NCBI GenBank assembly: GCA_965212245.1
Contig: OZ243107.1
Coordinates: forward strand, 2,480,001 to 2,544,000
Direction of reading: 5' to 3'
Length of the DNA: 64,000 nucleotides
Origin: CAKZNE01 sp040222435
Lineage (GTDB): Bacteria > Bacteroidota > Bacteroidia > Flavobacteriales > Schleiferiaceae
Notes under the pieces: generated by a model
Seen by the model: only the letters and a program-made list of their open reading frames with translations
Told to the model about the DNA's origin: nothing
The model's database searches: none
Made by a program: the position numbers and the translations under genes
In this document: piece by piece, positions 17,960-26,386 of the stretch
Layout: the number at the start of each line of letters is the position of its first letter
Position numbering within the stretch: position 1 is the first letter of the stretch

Positions 17960-18415
17960 ATGAAAATTATATACAATACACTACTCGCAAGCCTACTTTT
18001 TTTCACCTCCATCAATGCCTACAGTCAAAATAGCGAACAGAAGGTAAAAGAAGTACTGGCTGCTTACAAACAGAAGATAGAAGCATTAAATACAGAAGGC
18101 ATGTCCGACCTGTTTTTGACAGCGTCAGAAGTTTTTGAGTCCGGAGGGTCAGAAGGATCATTCGATCATTATCTACATCATCATCTCGGACCTGAACTCA
18201 AAGCATTCAAAGCGTTCAACTTCAATAATTATGTTGTTGAGGTAAAGGTGGACGGAATGTATGCCTTTGCCACGGAAACCTATGACTACCGTATTGAACT
18301 GGCCGAGGGCGGTCGGGTGATCGAAAAAAAGGGAGTGGCTACTTCCGTATTGAAAAAGGTAGATAACCAATGGAAGATCATGCGAACCCATAGTTCATCC
18401 CGGGATAAAAAGTAA
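17960..18415 (+). CDS. Secreted NTF2/SnoaL-like protein
   Basis: A 151-residue protein with a signal peptide (LLASLLFFTSINAYSQ). The mature part has the NTF2-like cone fold pattern: KVKEVLAAYKQKIEALNTEGMSDLF, then strands with FATETYDYRIELAEGGRVIEKKGVATSVLKKVDNQWKI-like ending (DUF4440/SnoaL type). A related domain starts the broken gene at 46001. It is on the same strand as the copper genes, 99 bases after the lipoprotein. Its ligand is unknown; the HHHLGPE segment around residue 75 is a candidate metal site. Confidence 0.72.
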   Translation: MKIIYNTLLASLLFFTSINAYSQNSEQKVKEVLAAYKQKIEALNTEGMSDLFLTASEVFESGGSEGSFDHYLHHHLGPELKAFKAFNFNNYVVEVKVDGMYAFATETYDYRIELAEGGRVIEKKGVATSVLKKVDNQWKIMRTHSSSRDKK

Positions 18416-18494
18416 GGAGAAAGATGAGTATTGGAAGACGGGTTTAGCATGGTGATTCTAAACAATTTCTAATTAATATGGTCTAATAAATAAG

Positions 18495-18917
18495 GTGAAA
18501 AAAGTAGTTTCCATAGTACTGATGTTAGCCTTTGTGTTCAGCACAACGGGTATTACCATTGGCACCCACTATTGTGGGGGCGAGGCGGTAAAAAGCGCGC
18601 TGATACTGCTCAACCATGATGTGGATTGTGGTATGGAAACTACAAAGCGGGAATGTAAAAAACAAGGGGGAGATCAAAACCACTCCCATATACAGACGAA
18701 GCCTTGTTGCCAGAATGAATACCAGAGTTTTCAGGTAGACGAAACTTTTAAAACCCCTGTTTCTGAGGCTATACCCTTCAAGGTGGTGGTGGCCTCGGCT
18801 TATACTGCACCAAAGCCTGTATGCTATAGCATCAGCACTTTACCTCTATACACTTATTACTTTCCGCCCTTACCGGAGCAGGATAGACAAGTGTTCTTCC
18901 AGTCCTTTCTTATATAG
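18495..18917 (+). CDS. HYC_CC_PP family secreted protein (copy 2)
   Basis: A 140-residue paralogue of the protein at 8600, starting with GTG. It has a signal peptide (VVSIVLMLAFVFSTTGITIG) and the conserved THYCGGEAV, CG(M) and PCCQNEYQSFQVDE segments and the C-terminal YFPPLPEQDRQVFFQSFLI. Both copies end almost identically (QSFLI). It lies directly before the multicopper oxidase. The shared pattern and placement in front of copper genes point to a periplasmic role in copper handling, but no biochemical function is known to me. Confidence 0.8.
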   Translation: MKKVVSIVLMLAFVFSTTGITIGTHYCGGEAVKSALILLNHDVDCGMETTKRECKKQGGDQNHSHIQTKPCCQNEYQSFQVDETFKTPVSEAIPFKVVVASAYTAPKPVCYSISTLPLYTYYFPPLPEQDRQVFFQSFLI

Positions 18918-19061
18918 ACCTTTTTTAAAGTAAAGCCCGTCCCATTGGATCAATGGAAGGAACGAACCGTGCAAAAGGTGGCTGCGGTTGTTCGCACAGG
19001 GCTTTGGTATATTCTGAATCGCCACCACCCAAATCACTATAACAGTAAAAAACAAAATATC

Positions 19062-21377
19062 ATGGAAAGGACTTTGCGCTACCCAATTATTTGTCTCATA
19101 CTACTCCTAAACCTTACAGGGCCAACCGCTAATGCCCAAACCGACACCTCCGCCTATACCATCACCCTGCGTCAGGAGGCTGTAAACATAGGCGGTAAGG
19201 AAACCATGGGTATGACCGTAAATGGCGGTATTCCCGGCCCCACACTGCGTTTTGAAGAAGGAGGATATGCTGTAATTTATGTTAAAAACGAAATGGACGT
19301 GGAGACCTCCGTCCACTGGCATGGATTACTACTACCCAATTTTTACGATGGAGTGCCCTATCTCACCACTCCGCCCATCAAACCCGGGGAAACACAGAAA
19401 TACGAGTTCCCTCTTATTCAGTCCGGTACCTATTGGTACCATTCTCATACCATGCTCCAAGAGCAAAGCGGAGTGTATGGCTCCATTATCATAGATCCTA
19501 AAGAAGAAACCCTGGAGTACGATAAAGAATTGGTAATGGTGCTTTCCGACTGGACCCACCAAAAGCCCATGAACGTATTACGCAACCTCAAGCGGGGCAA
19601 TGAGTGGTACAACATTAAAAAAGGAACGGCTACCCCGTTGAACCAGGTAATAACCCGTGGCGGTTTGGGCGCACAGCTTAATTTTTGGAAACAGCGTATG
19701 GAAAGTGCCGATATTGCTGACATCTATTATCCCGCTTTTCTCAACAATGGGCGAGAAAGTCAGGAATACTCACAGTTCCAACCCGGTGAAAAAGTACGCC
19801 TGCGTATTATTAACGGGGCAGCCTCCACACAATTCTGGATGACCTTTGGCGGAGGAAATCCCTTGCTGGTAGCGGCAGATGGGCTTAATGTAGTGCCCGT
19901 GGAACGGAATAAAACCTTCATCGCCATTGCCGAAACCTATGATTTTATCATCACCATTCCCGACAGCGGAAAAATAGAATTCCGCGCTACTGCACAGGAT
20001 GGTTCCGGTTATTCTACGGCCTATATCGGAAAAGGAGATGTCCTACCTGCCGCTGAAGTACCCCGACCCGATAAGATCGGGATGATGATGCAAATGGCGC
20101 AAATGGATATGCGCATGGGTGCCCCTGCCATGAAATACAGACCCGGCAAAGAAGAACCCTACGAGCTCATGCAAAACTGGGGCATGCAGATGGACGGTGA
20201 AATGAAGGGGATGGATCATTCTAAAATGAAACAAGACACCACCCAAAAGATGGAAATGGAAGGCATGGATCACTCCAAAATGGATCATGAAAAGCAGTCT
20301 GAACCAGCAATGAAAATGGAGAAGGAAGATGCCTCAATGACCGGTATGGGGATGTTTTCAGAATACAATTACAGTTACCTCCAATCCCCCGAACCCACTG
20401 ATTTTGCAGAAGATAAGCCACGTAAGGAAGTGTTGCTCAACCTCACCGGGAATATGTGGCGCTACATCTGGAGTATGAATGGGGTGCCTCTGTCCGAAGC
20501 TGACAAGATCAAGATCGAAAAAGGCGAAGTGGTACGTATTACCCTGAACAACCTCACCATGATGCACCACCCCATGCACCTGCACGGCCACTTTTTTAGG
20601 GTGATCAACGAAAACGGAGATCGCTCTCCGCTCAAACACACCGTAAATGTGCCCCCCATGCAAAAAACCGTCATTGAATTTGATGCCAATGAATCCGGAG
20701 ACTGGTTTTTTCACTGCCATGTACTCTACCATATGATGGGCGGTATGGCCCGGGTGTATAGCTACGATACCCCCCGTGACCCGCGCATGAACCCCTTTCC
20801 AGTGTCCAAACTCATCCATGAAACCGATCAGTACTATAGCTGGGGCATGGCCGATGTAGCCTCACACATGACTGAGCTCAACCTGGTAACCTCGAATACC
20901 CGCAATCAATTTAACTTGAATGCCGAAGTGGGTTATAATGAAAATATGGAAGCCGAATTTACCTACGAGCGCTACCTCTATGATTACTTCCGGGTATTTG
21001 CCGGGATAAACATGGAAAACGAAATGGAAAACAGCCTGGAGGAGATATCCACCACCGCTATTGCCGGTATCCGCTTTTTCACTCCTTATATGTTTAACCT
21101 GGATGTTAGAATGGATAACAAATTAAGGCCTGAGGTCAGGATAAGCCGGGAGATTATGATCTTCCCCCGCACTGCCATTTTTGGTAATTATGAATACCAA
21201 GCAGATTTTGGCTGGGTGAATGAACTTACCGAAGAAGGAACGGGTGCCCCATTGGATTTTAAGGGAGAAACTACCTGGTCAGCCGGGCTCGAATATTTTC
21301 TTTCCAGAAATTTTTCTCTAATGGGAAGCTATGACAACCGCTTTGGGGCGGGAGGAGGCCTATCCATAAGATTTTAA
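19062..21377 (+). CDS. Multicopper oxidase (CopA-like) with C-terminal beta-barrel-like domain
   Basis: A 771-residue periplasmic copper oxidase. The ATG at 19062 gives a signal peptide ending in ANAQ; the longer frame upstream lacks one. Copper sites: H85-W-H87-G, H127-S-H129, HHPMHLHGH at 502-510, and HCHVLYHMMGGM at 551-562 (type-1 ligands C552, H557, M562). A Met-rich stretch (about residues 340-430, with repeated GMDHSKM) can bind Cu(I). From about residue 600 the oxidase ends and a beta-strand-rich region follows (FNLNAEVGYNENMEAEFTYER ... LSIRF) ending in Phe, like the CopB outer-membrane barrel. So CopA and CopB functions seem fused, which would tether Cu(I) oxidation to the outer membrane (inference). 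Confidence 0.9.
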   Translation: MERTLRYPIICLILLLNLTGPTANAQTDTSAYTITLRQEAVNIGGKETMGMTVNGGIPGPTLRFEEGGYAVIYVKNEMDVETSVHWHGLLLPNFYDGVPYLTTPPIKPGETQKYEFPLIQSGTYWYHSHTMLQEQSGVYGSIIIDPKEETLEYDKELVMVLSDWTHQKPMNVLRNLKRGNEWYNIKKGTATPLNQVITRGGLGAQLNFWKQRMESADIADIYYPAFLNNGRESQEYSQFQPGEKVRLRIINGAASTQFWMTFGGGNPLLVAADGLNVVPVERNKTFIAIAETYDFIITIPDSGKIEFRATAQDGSGYSTAYIGKGDVLPAAEVPRPDKIGMMMQMAQMDMRMGAPAMKYRPGKEEPYELMQNWGMQMDGEMKGMDHSKMKQDTTQKMEMEGMDHSKMDHEKQSEPAMKMEKEDASMTGMGMFSEYNYSYLQSPEPTDFAEDKPRKEVLLNLTGNMWRYIWSMNGVPLSEADKIKIEKGEVVRITLNNLTMMHHPMHLHGHFFRVINENGDRSPLKHTVNVPPMQKTVIEFDANESGDWFFHCHVLYHMMGGMARVYSYDTPRDPRMNPFPVSKLIHETDQYYSWGMADVASHMTELNLVTSNTRNQFNLNAEVGYNENMEAEFTYERYLYDYFRVFAGINMENEMENSLEEISTTAIAGIRFFTPYMFNLDVRMDNKLRPEVRISREIMIFPRTAIFGNYEYQADFGWVNELTEEGTGAPLDFKGETTWSAGLEYFLSRNFSLMGSYDNRFGAGGGLSIRF

Positions 21378-21436
21378 ATAATAAGAACACTCTAAACGAA
21401 GTGAGTAAATTAATTTCCGAATCAAAATAAACTAAG

Positions 21437-22000
21437 ATGCAAAACGAACAGAAACACAGCAGCAATTACACTAAATTTTTTGCAATGATTGCCACCTCAA
21501 TGGTAGCAATGTTCTTCTTGATGTACACCCATTCTTACCAGATTATCGATCATTTCTGGTTTAGTGAAACAAGGTTTTTTATGACGCTGATTATGGCCGG
21601 GGCCATGATTATCATCATGCTATTGTTTATGCTGAATATGTATAAAAAGCGGGGGGCAAACATAGCAATCATCGGATTGGGCATTGTGCTTATTGCCGGT
21701 GGTATAGGATTGGTGAGAAGTCAGGTTACCGTCACCGGTATTGACTATATGGAAGGTATGATCCCACATCATTCAATTGCTATTTTAACCAGTGATCGTG
21801 CTCAAATAAAAGATGTACGTGTAAGAAAACTCGCTGATGAAATCATTAAAGCCCAACGCAGGGAAATCATGGAAATGCAATGGTTGATCAACGATATCAG
21901 AGAAAACGGTATAGTAGAAACAGAAGAGGAAAAGAAAAACAGGCCCTTGCCTAAGTTTGAAGGTTCTCTTGAAGAAGAAACTCAAAACCTGAATAAATAG
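21437..22000 (+). CDS. DUF305 membrane-anchored protein
   Basis: A 187-residue protein with three N-terminal helices and a helical periplasmic domain with the DUF305 signature MEGMIPHHSIAILTSDRAQ ... LADEIIKAQRREIMEMQWLI. The His pair and Met residues of this motif are proposed metal ligands in the family. DUF305 genes are common in copper-resistance clusters. It lies 60 bases after the oxidase gene. Its exact role is unknown. Confidence 0.85.
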   Translation: MQNEQKHSSNYTKFFAMIATSMVAMFFLMYTHSYQIIDHFWFSETRFFMTLIMAGAMIIIMLLFMLNMYKKRGANIAIIGLGIVLIAGGIGLVRSQVTVTGIDYMEGMIPHHSIAILTSDRAQIKDVRVRKLADEIIKAQRREIMEMQWLINDIRENGIVETEEEKKNRPLPKFEGSLEEETQNLNK

Positions 22001-22118
22001 CAGGCTTACCTAAAAGATTATAAAATACTAATTGGGCCTGTTTAAATATAAAAAGCCTCAAATGAGTATAGAAGTTATAAGTGATAGAATCGTTTATTAA
22101 GAGAGTAGCGAGCCATAA

Positions 22119-22134
22119 TGTAACAAGTGTTACA
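22119..22134. promoter_or_regulatory. Palindrome TGTAACA-AG-TGTTACA, candidate operator
   Basis: A perfect 7-base inverted repeat with a 2-base centre, 53 bases upstream of the DUF302 gene. Its form (TGT..., ...ACA, two half-sites one turn apart) resembles sites of the CRP/FNR superfamily. No such regulator is encoded in the window. No clear -7 box was found next to it. Confidence 0.45.
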
Positions 22135-22186
22135 GATTTTCACCTAAAAGTTTATTATATATAGGAAGAACCAAAAAATTAGAAAT

Positions 22187-22573
22187 ATGAAATATTACCA
22201 CGAAAAAACATTGAAAAATGTAAGCTTCGAAGAAGCCATTGAAAAAGTAACAGACGCCCTGAAAGTGGAAGGGTTTGGTATTCTTACCGAAATTGACGTA
22301 AAGGAAACCCTGAAGAAAAAGCTGGACGAAGATTTTCGTCCCTATAAAATTCTGGGTGCCTGCAATCCTCCCTTTGCGCACAAAGCCCTGCTGGCCGAAG
22401 ATAAAATTGGTGCTATGCTGCCTTGCAATGTCATTGTTCAACAAACCGAAAACGGGGTTGAAATAGCAGCCGTAGATCCGGTAGCCTCCATGAAGGCTGT
22501 GGAGAATAAAGATTTAGAGGGAATAGCTAATGAAATACAATCGAAATTGAGAGCAGCGATTGACAGCCTATAG
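22187..22573 (+). CDS. DUF302 domain protein
   Basis: A 128-residue cytoplasmic protein of the DUF302 family: FEEAIEKVTDALKVEGFGILTEIDVKETL at the start and the conserved YKILGACNPPFAHKAL, then MLPCNVIV. No signal peptide is visible. Cys at LGAC and LPC are typical. Frequently found in redox- and metal-stress clusters; function unknown. It stands alone behind the palindrome at 22119-22134, which may control it. Confidence 0.85.
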   Translation: MKYYHEKTLKNVSFEEAIEKVTDALKVEGFGILTEIDVKETLKKKLDEDFRPYKILGACNPPFAHKALLAEDKIGAMLPCNVIVQQTENGVEIAAVDPVASMKAVENKDLEGIANEIQSKLRAAIDSL

Positions 22574-22623
22574 CAAATGCCAAACGTTAGCAAGCAATGC
22601 AGGTTCAAAACAATTAAATCAAT

Positions 22624-23928
22624 ATGGGACAATACAAAAAGAACAGCCTGAGCCTGAGTGGAGCAGTAGCCCTGGGTACTGGCGTAATGATAGGGGCAGG
22701 CATTTTTGCCCTGCTCGGTCAGGTAGCTGAATTATCAGGCAGTTTATTTCCCCTGGCTTTTTTGGCCGGAGCTATCATTTCCGGCTTCAGTGCTTATTCT
22801 TATATCAAAATGTCTAATGCCTACCCTTCAGCCGGAGGCATTGCCAAGTATTTAATAAAAGCCTATGGCAAAGGCACTATTACTGCTTCGGCAGCCCTCT
22901 TAATGGCCCTTTCCATGGTCATTAACGAAAGCCTGGTGGCACGGACTTTCGGCACTTATACCCTGCAATTATTTGATGTTGGAGAAAACAGCGTTTTGGT
23001 TCCTCTGCTCGGTGTGGGTTTGTTGATCATCGCCTTTCTGATCAATATTTCCGGTAACACTATTATCGGTAAATCTTCCCTGATCATGGCGGTGGTCAAA
23101 ATTGGTGGTATTGCCATATTTGCTATCGGTGGCCTGTGGGCAGCCGGTTTTTCCTTTGGTGCATCGCTTACGGCCAACCCTGCAAGTGACTATTCCATTA
23201 CCAGCTATATAGGGGCACTGGCGCTTTCCATACTGGCCTACAAAGGTTTTACCACCATTACCAACAGTGGAGATGAAATTGTAGATCCACACAAGAACGT
23301 AGGCCGTGCTATTATCTTTTCGCTCCTTATCTGCACGGTGATTTACCTTTTGGTGGCCTTTGCCGTTTCCACCAATCTTTCTATCTCAGAAATAATAAAA
23401 GCCAAGGATTATTCCCTGGCAGAAGCTTCGCGCCCTGCCTTTGGACAATACGGCCTGTGGTTTACGGTAGGCATCGCCATTATTGCTACCGTATCAGGTA
23501 TCATCGCCAGTATATTTGCTGTGTCGCGCATGACGGCCATGCTCACCGATATGAATCTCATTCCCCATCGCCATTTCGGAATGCCCGGACGCATACAAAA
23601 GCATATGCTGGTTTACACCGTGGTAGTAGCTATCTTACTGACCGTGTTCTTTGACCTTAGTCGCATTGCCTCCATTGGGGCAATTTTTTACCTGGTGATG
23701 GACATTACCATCCATTGGGGGGTGCTCACCAAACTGCGCGAAGAACTAAAACCCAAAATAGCCATCGTCATTACAGCTATTGTACTGGATGTAGTTGTAC
23801 TGGGCGCTTTTTTATGGATAAAGGGCAGCAGCGATATCTTGGTCGTGATTGTCTCAGCCCTATTGATGGGTGTGGTGTTTGCCGGGGAAAGATGGTTTTT
23901 GAAAAGTAAAACAGGAACAGAAGCTTAG
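22624..23928 (+). CDS. APC-superfamily amino-acid/cation permease
   Basis: A 434-residue inner-membrane transporter with about 12 helices. The first helix carries LGTGVMIGAGIFALLGQ, the unwound substrate-binding motif of APC amino-acid permeases, and the second AGAIISGFSAYSYIKMSNAYP matches the family. Length is normal. The substrate cannot be read. It follows DUF302 by 51 bases and probably shares its transcript. Its presence in a metal island may reflect uptake of thiol-precursor or compatible amino acids, but this is only a guess. Confidence 0.85.
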   Translation: MGQYKKNSLSLSGAVALGTGVMIGAGIFALLGQVAELSGSLFPLAFLAGAIISGFSAYSYIKMSNAYPSAGGIAKYLIKAYGKGTITASAALLMALSMVINESLVARTFGTYTLQLFDVGENSVLVPLLGVGLLIIAFLINISGNTIIGKSSLIMAVVKIGGIAIFAIGGLWAAGFSFGASLTANPASDYSITSYIGALALSILAYKGFTTITNSGDEIVDPHKNVGRAIIFSLLICTVIYLLVAFAVSTNLSISEIIKAKDYSLAEASRPAFGQYGLWFTVGIAIIATVSGIIASIFAVSRMTAMLTDMNLIPHRHFGMPGRIQKHMLVYTVVVAILLTVFFDLSRIASIGAIFYLVMDITIHWGVLTKLREELKPKIAIVITAIVLDVVVLGAFLWIKGSSDILVVIVSALLMGVVFAGERWFLKSKTGTEA

Positions 23929-23991
23929 CCGTATGAACAGGTATGAATTAAGTGTTGCAAAACGGTTGTAAATAGTAAAAACAATTTGAAA

Positions 23992-24306
23992 ATGCATAAT
24001 TACGATACCCTTTCCGAAGCCTTGAATGACCTGAAAAAAAGAGGTTATACCCTCGATTTTAACCTGAAGCCCCACTGCATTGAGTGCCCTGCCTACAAAC
24101 TGGAACTGCACCCTGAGAATTTTGAGATCAAGGAGACCTACCGCTTCGAAGGCATGAGCAGTCCCGATGACAATTCCATTGTGTATGCCATTCAATCCGG
24201 AAAAAGTTTAAAAGGTGTACTCGTGGATGCCTATGGGGTATATGCCGAAGCCCTGTCTGATGCCATGATCGCTAAACTGAAGGTGAGCCGGGGGAGTTCT
24301 GACTAA
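23992..24306 (+). CDS. Free copy of the C-terminal domain of the HMA-AraC regulator
   Basis: A 104-residue cytoplasmic protein (ATG at 23992; an in-frame TTG lies six bases upstream). It reads YDTLSEALNDLKKRGYTLDF, then HCIECPAYKLELHPENFEIKETYRFEG and SIVYAIQSGKSLKGVLVDAYG. The same pattern forms residues ~185-285 of the regulator at 25010 (NLSEALDDLRGKGYNYNF, CLECKDLCASFKI, YRFDE, GLKGLLVDN). Small proteins of this type are often labelled phosphoribosylpyrophosphate synthetase, but they have no PRPP-binding motif and no relation to the true enzyme at 39246. The conserved ECxxC-like Cys residues suggest ligand or metal sensing. Confidence 0.7.
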   Translation: MHNYDTLSEALNDLKKRGYTLDFNLKPHCIECPAYKLELHPENFEIKETYRFEGMSSPDDNSIVYAIQSGKSLKGVLVDAYGVYAEALSDAMIAKLKVSRGSSD

Positions 24307-24359
24307 ACCACTTTGCCTATTCCATGATATATATCATAATTTTTCAGACAAAGGTTTCT

Positions 24360-24367
24360 TACCTTTG
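24360..24367 (+). promoter_or_regulatory. Putative -7 box (TACCTTTG)
   Basis: TACCTTTG matches the Bacteroidota -7 consensus and lies 26 bases before the ATG at 24394. A T-rich stretch stands at the -33 distance, without a clean TTTG. It probably drives the His-rich protein gene. Confidence 0.45.
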
Positions 24368-24393
24368 TTTCATAGCGTATTTAGCTAAAGAGT

Positions 24394-24852
24394 ATGATGA
24401 GAAAATTAAACCAGCATAAATCCACAATTGTAGGTCTGTTCCTTGCAGGCTTCATTAGTGTGTTTGTCTGCGATTTTCTTTGTGATAACGGGCTGATCTT
24501 TCAGGCACATCACAGCCACAGCGCTGCAAGCCACACGCACGGAACAGCTACGGCAAGCCATGACCACCAGGCGCCCGACCACGATCACGGCACCCAATCA
24601 CACGAGCATAAGGACACCGATAAAGACGACTGCTGTAATGATATGGTAAACAGCATCTACGCTTCACTGATCAAGCAAAATTCTGAAAAACCCATATCCC
24701 TTGCTGTAGCTTCTTTATTCTTCCAACACACGGTTTTTGAACTGCGTCCCCTTTATTTTTACAAAAGGTTTATCTCCTTCCAGGCCACAGACCTTCCACC
24801 GCCCCTTGGCGGATTTGGTATACGTGTGCGAATACAGTCCTTCCTTAATTAG
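24394..24852 (+). CDS. His-rich membrane-anchored small protein
   Basis: A 152-residue protein with one N-terminal helix (IVGLFLAGFISVFVCDFLC) and a histidine-rich segment of about 50 residues (AHHSHSAASHTHGTATASH, DHDHGTQSHEHKD), followed by DDCCND. The C-terminal third (PLYFYKRFISFQATDLPPPLGG ... QSFLN) recalls the Pro-rich tail of the HYC_CC_PP proteins. Histidine-rich periplasmic segments usually bind Cu, Zn or Ni. It sits between the free regulator domain and the HMA-AraC gene. I do not recognise a named family. Confidence 0.7.
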   Translation: MMRKLNQHKSTIVGLFLAGFISVFVCDFLCDNGLIFQAHHSHSAASHTHGTATASHDHQAPDHDHGTQSHEHKDTDKDDCCNDMVNSIYASLIKQNSEKPISLAVASLFFQHTVFELRPLYFYKRFISFQATDLPPPLGGFGIRVRIQSFLN

Positions 24853-25009
24853 CCCTCATCTGTCAGAGATAGCCTTGCTATGCCCTCAAATCAGGCATGG
24901 CCTTTCGGGCTTTACCTCTTTTTGCTTTGTACACCCACGCTCTGTTCTTTTATGCCAGAGAATTGTATGAAGACCATTTTTCTATAGTACACCATAAAAA
25001 AAACGACAG

Positions 25010-25882
25010 ATGAAAACAATAAATCTAAATATTAAGAATATGGTATGTCCCAGGTGTATCCTGGTCATACAAAATGAGCTCCAAGGGCTTGGAGCTACCG
25101 TTTCAACAATACAGCTTGGACGGGCCACCGTACAAATCCCAGATACCCTGACGCGAAGTACCATTGCGGCCAGGTTAAATACTTACGGATTTGAATTACT
25201 CGAAGACAAAGAGGAAATACTCATAGAGCAGATAAAGCTTGGAATTCAGCACTACATAGAGTTACTGGAAAGTTCTACCCAAGAAGTGATGCTGTCTGAT
25301 TTTCTGGCACATGAAATTGGGAAAAATTACAATTTTCTCAGCAAGCTTTTTTCAAAAAGTGAAAGACTTACCATAGAGGCGTATTATATAAACAAGCGCA
25401 TAGACAGGGTAAAGGAACTGTTGCAGTATGATGAACTCAACTTAAGTGAGATTGCCGTAAAACTCGGATACAGTTCGGTACATTACCTGTCCAGCCAATT
25501 CAAACGCGTTACCGGCCTTTCAGTATCTGATTATAAAGAAGCAATACGTGATGAGAACCACTATTACCGGAACTTATCTGAAGCACTGGATGACCTTAGG
25601 GGAAAAGGCTACAACTATAACTTCAGCAGGAAAGAAGATTGCCTTGAGTGTAAAGACCTGTGCGCCAGCTTTAAAATTGATGATTTAAACATTTCAGAAT
25701 TTTATCGCTTTGACGAAAATGAAGACCCTACGGGTCATTCTGTTATCTATGGGATAGAAACCAAAGATGGGCTAAAAGGACTACTAGTTGACAACAGCCA
25801 TCTTCAGAATAAAGACTTGCTTAAAAAGCTTTCTGATAAGTTGAAAAAGGCGTCCGATGCCAGACAAGGCAGATTGCAATAA
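25010..25882 (+). CDS. HMA-AraC transcriptional regulator with extra C-terminal domain
   Basis: A 290-residue cytoplasmic regulator of three parts. Residues 1-65 are an HMA-like domain with NMVCPRCILVIQNEL, a CxxC metal site. Residues ~85-180 are an AraC-type double helix-turn-helix (LNLSEIAVKLGYSSVHYLSSQFKRVTGLS). Residues ~185-285 are the domain also found free at 23992. The HMA domain offers direct metal sensing, which is unusual for AraC proteins. No signal peptide. It is the best candidate regulator of the copper genes; a second, degenerate version lies at 63311-63871. Confidence 0.85.
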   Translation: MKTINLNIKNMVCPRCILVIQNELQGLGATVSTIQLGRATVQIPDTLTRSTIAARLNTYGFELLEDKEEILIEQIKLGIQHYIELLESSTQEVMLSDFLAHEIGKNYNFLSKLFSKSERLTIEAYYINKRIDRVKELLQYDELNLSEIAVKLGYSSVHYLSSQFKRVTGLSVSDYKEAIRDENHYYRNLSEALDDLRGKGYNYNFSRKEDCLECKDLCASFKIDDLNISEFYRFDENEDPTGHSVIYGIETKDGLKGLLVDNSHLQNKDLLKKLSDKLKKASDARQGRLQ

Positions 25883-26016
25883 GCAAGATATCATACATCA
25901 AAGACAATATTTCAAAAATAAAAGACTGTAGATCAATTTAATTTTGATTATCAATACAAATCATTGACAGGATTGTGGTGAACCCATTTTAACCTGTCAC
26001 TTTAAATCATAATATC

Positions 26017-26232
26017 ATGCATTTATACGAAGGACATTTTTGGGGCATGCACTTTATCTGGTGGATCGTCTGGTTGGTTTTTATCTTTTGGATCTTCCTT
26101 ACCCCCTGGGACGTACCCGGCCAGAGAACCAAAAAAGAAACCCCTCTGGATATTCTGAAAAAGAGACTGGCCTCAGGGGAGATCAACAAACATGAATTTG
26201 AAGAACAGAAAAAGTTGCTCGAAAATAAATAA
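26017..26232 (+). CDS. SHOCT-domain small membrane protein
   Basis: A 71-residue protein with one strongly hydrophobic, Trp-rich helix (residues 8-29) and a C-terminal SHOCT motif (LDILKKRLASGEINKHEFEEQKKLL). SHOCT domains end many small membrane proteins and probably help oligomerisation. The N-terminal His residues (HLYEGHFWGMH) face the periplasm if the helix is N-out. Common beside copper and heavy-metal genes in Bacteroidota; no defined activity. Confidence 0.8.
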   Translation: MHLYEGHFWGMHFIWWIVWLVFIFWIFLTPWDVPGQRTKKETPLDILKKRLASGEINKHEFEEQKKLLENK

Positions 26233-26248
26233 CTGCCTAAATCACTTT

Positions 26249-26371
26249 ATGCCGATGATCAATGAACAAGCACACTTAGGCGATGCTTTTTGCGAACATG
26301 CTCTGCAACAGCCTGCCATAGCTGCTACCATGTGCAAAAAAATGGAAGAAGGAGAAAACGGGTGCCATTAA
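26249..26371 (+). CDS. Possible 40-aa Cys/His small protein
   Basis: An ATG-TAA frame between the SHOCT and UspA genes, beginning MPMINEQAHLGDAFCEHAL and ending ENGCH. It contains three Cys and several His/Met residues but has no clear ribosome-binding site. It may be a real small metal-binding protein or a chance ORF. Confidence 0.3.
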   Translation: MPMINEQAHLGDAFCEHALQQPAIAATMCKKMEEGENGCH

Positions 26372-26386
26372 AACTGGAAAATAAGC

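Noticed and set aside
23992..24306. PRPP synthetase function for the small protein, as similar proteins are often labelled
   Set aside because: It is only 104 residues and lacks the PRPP loop that is present in the real enzyme at 39246.
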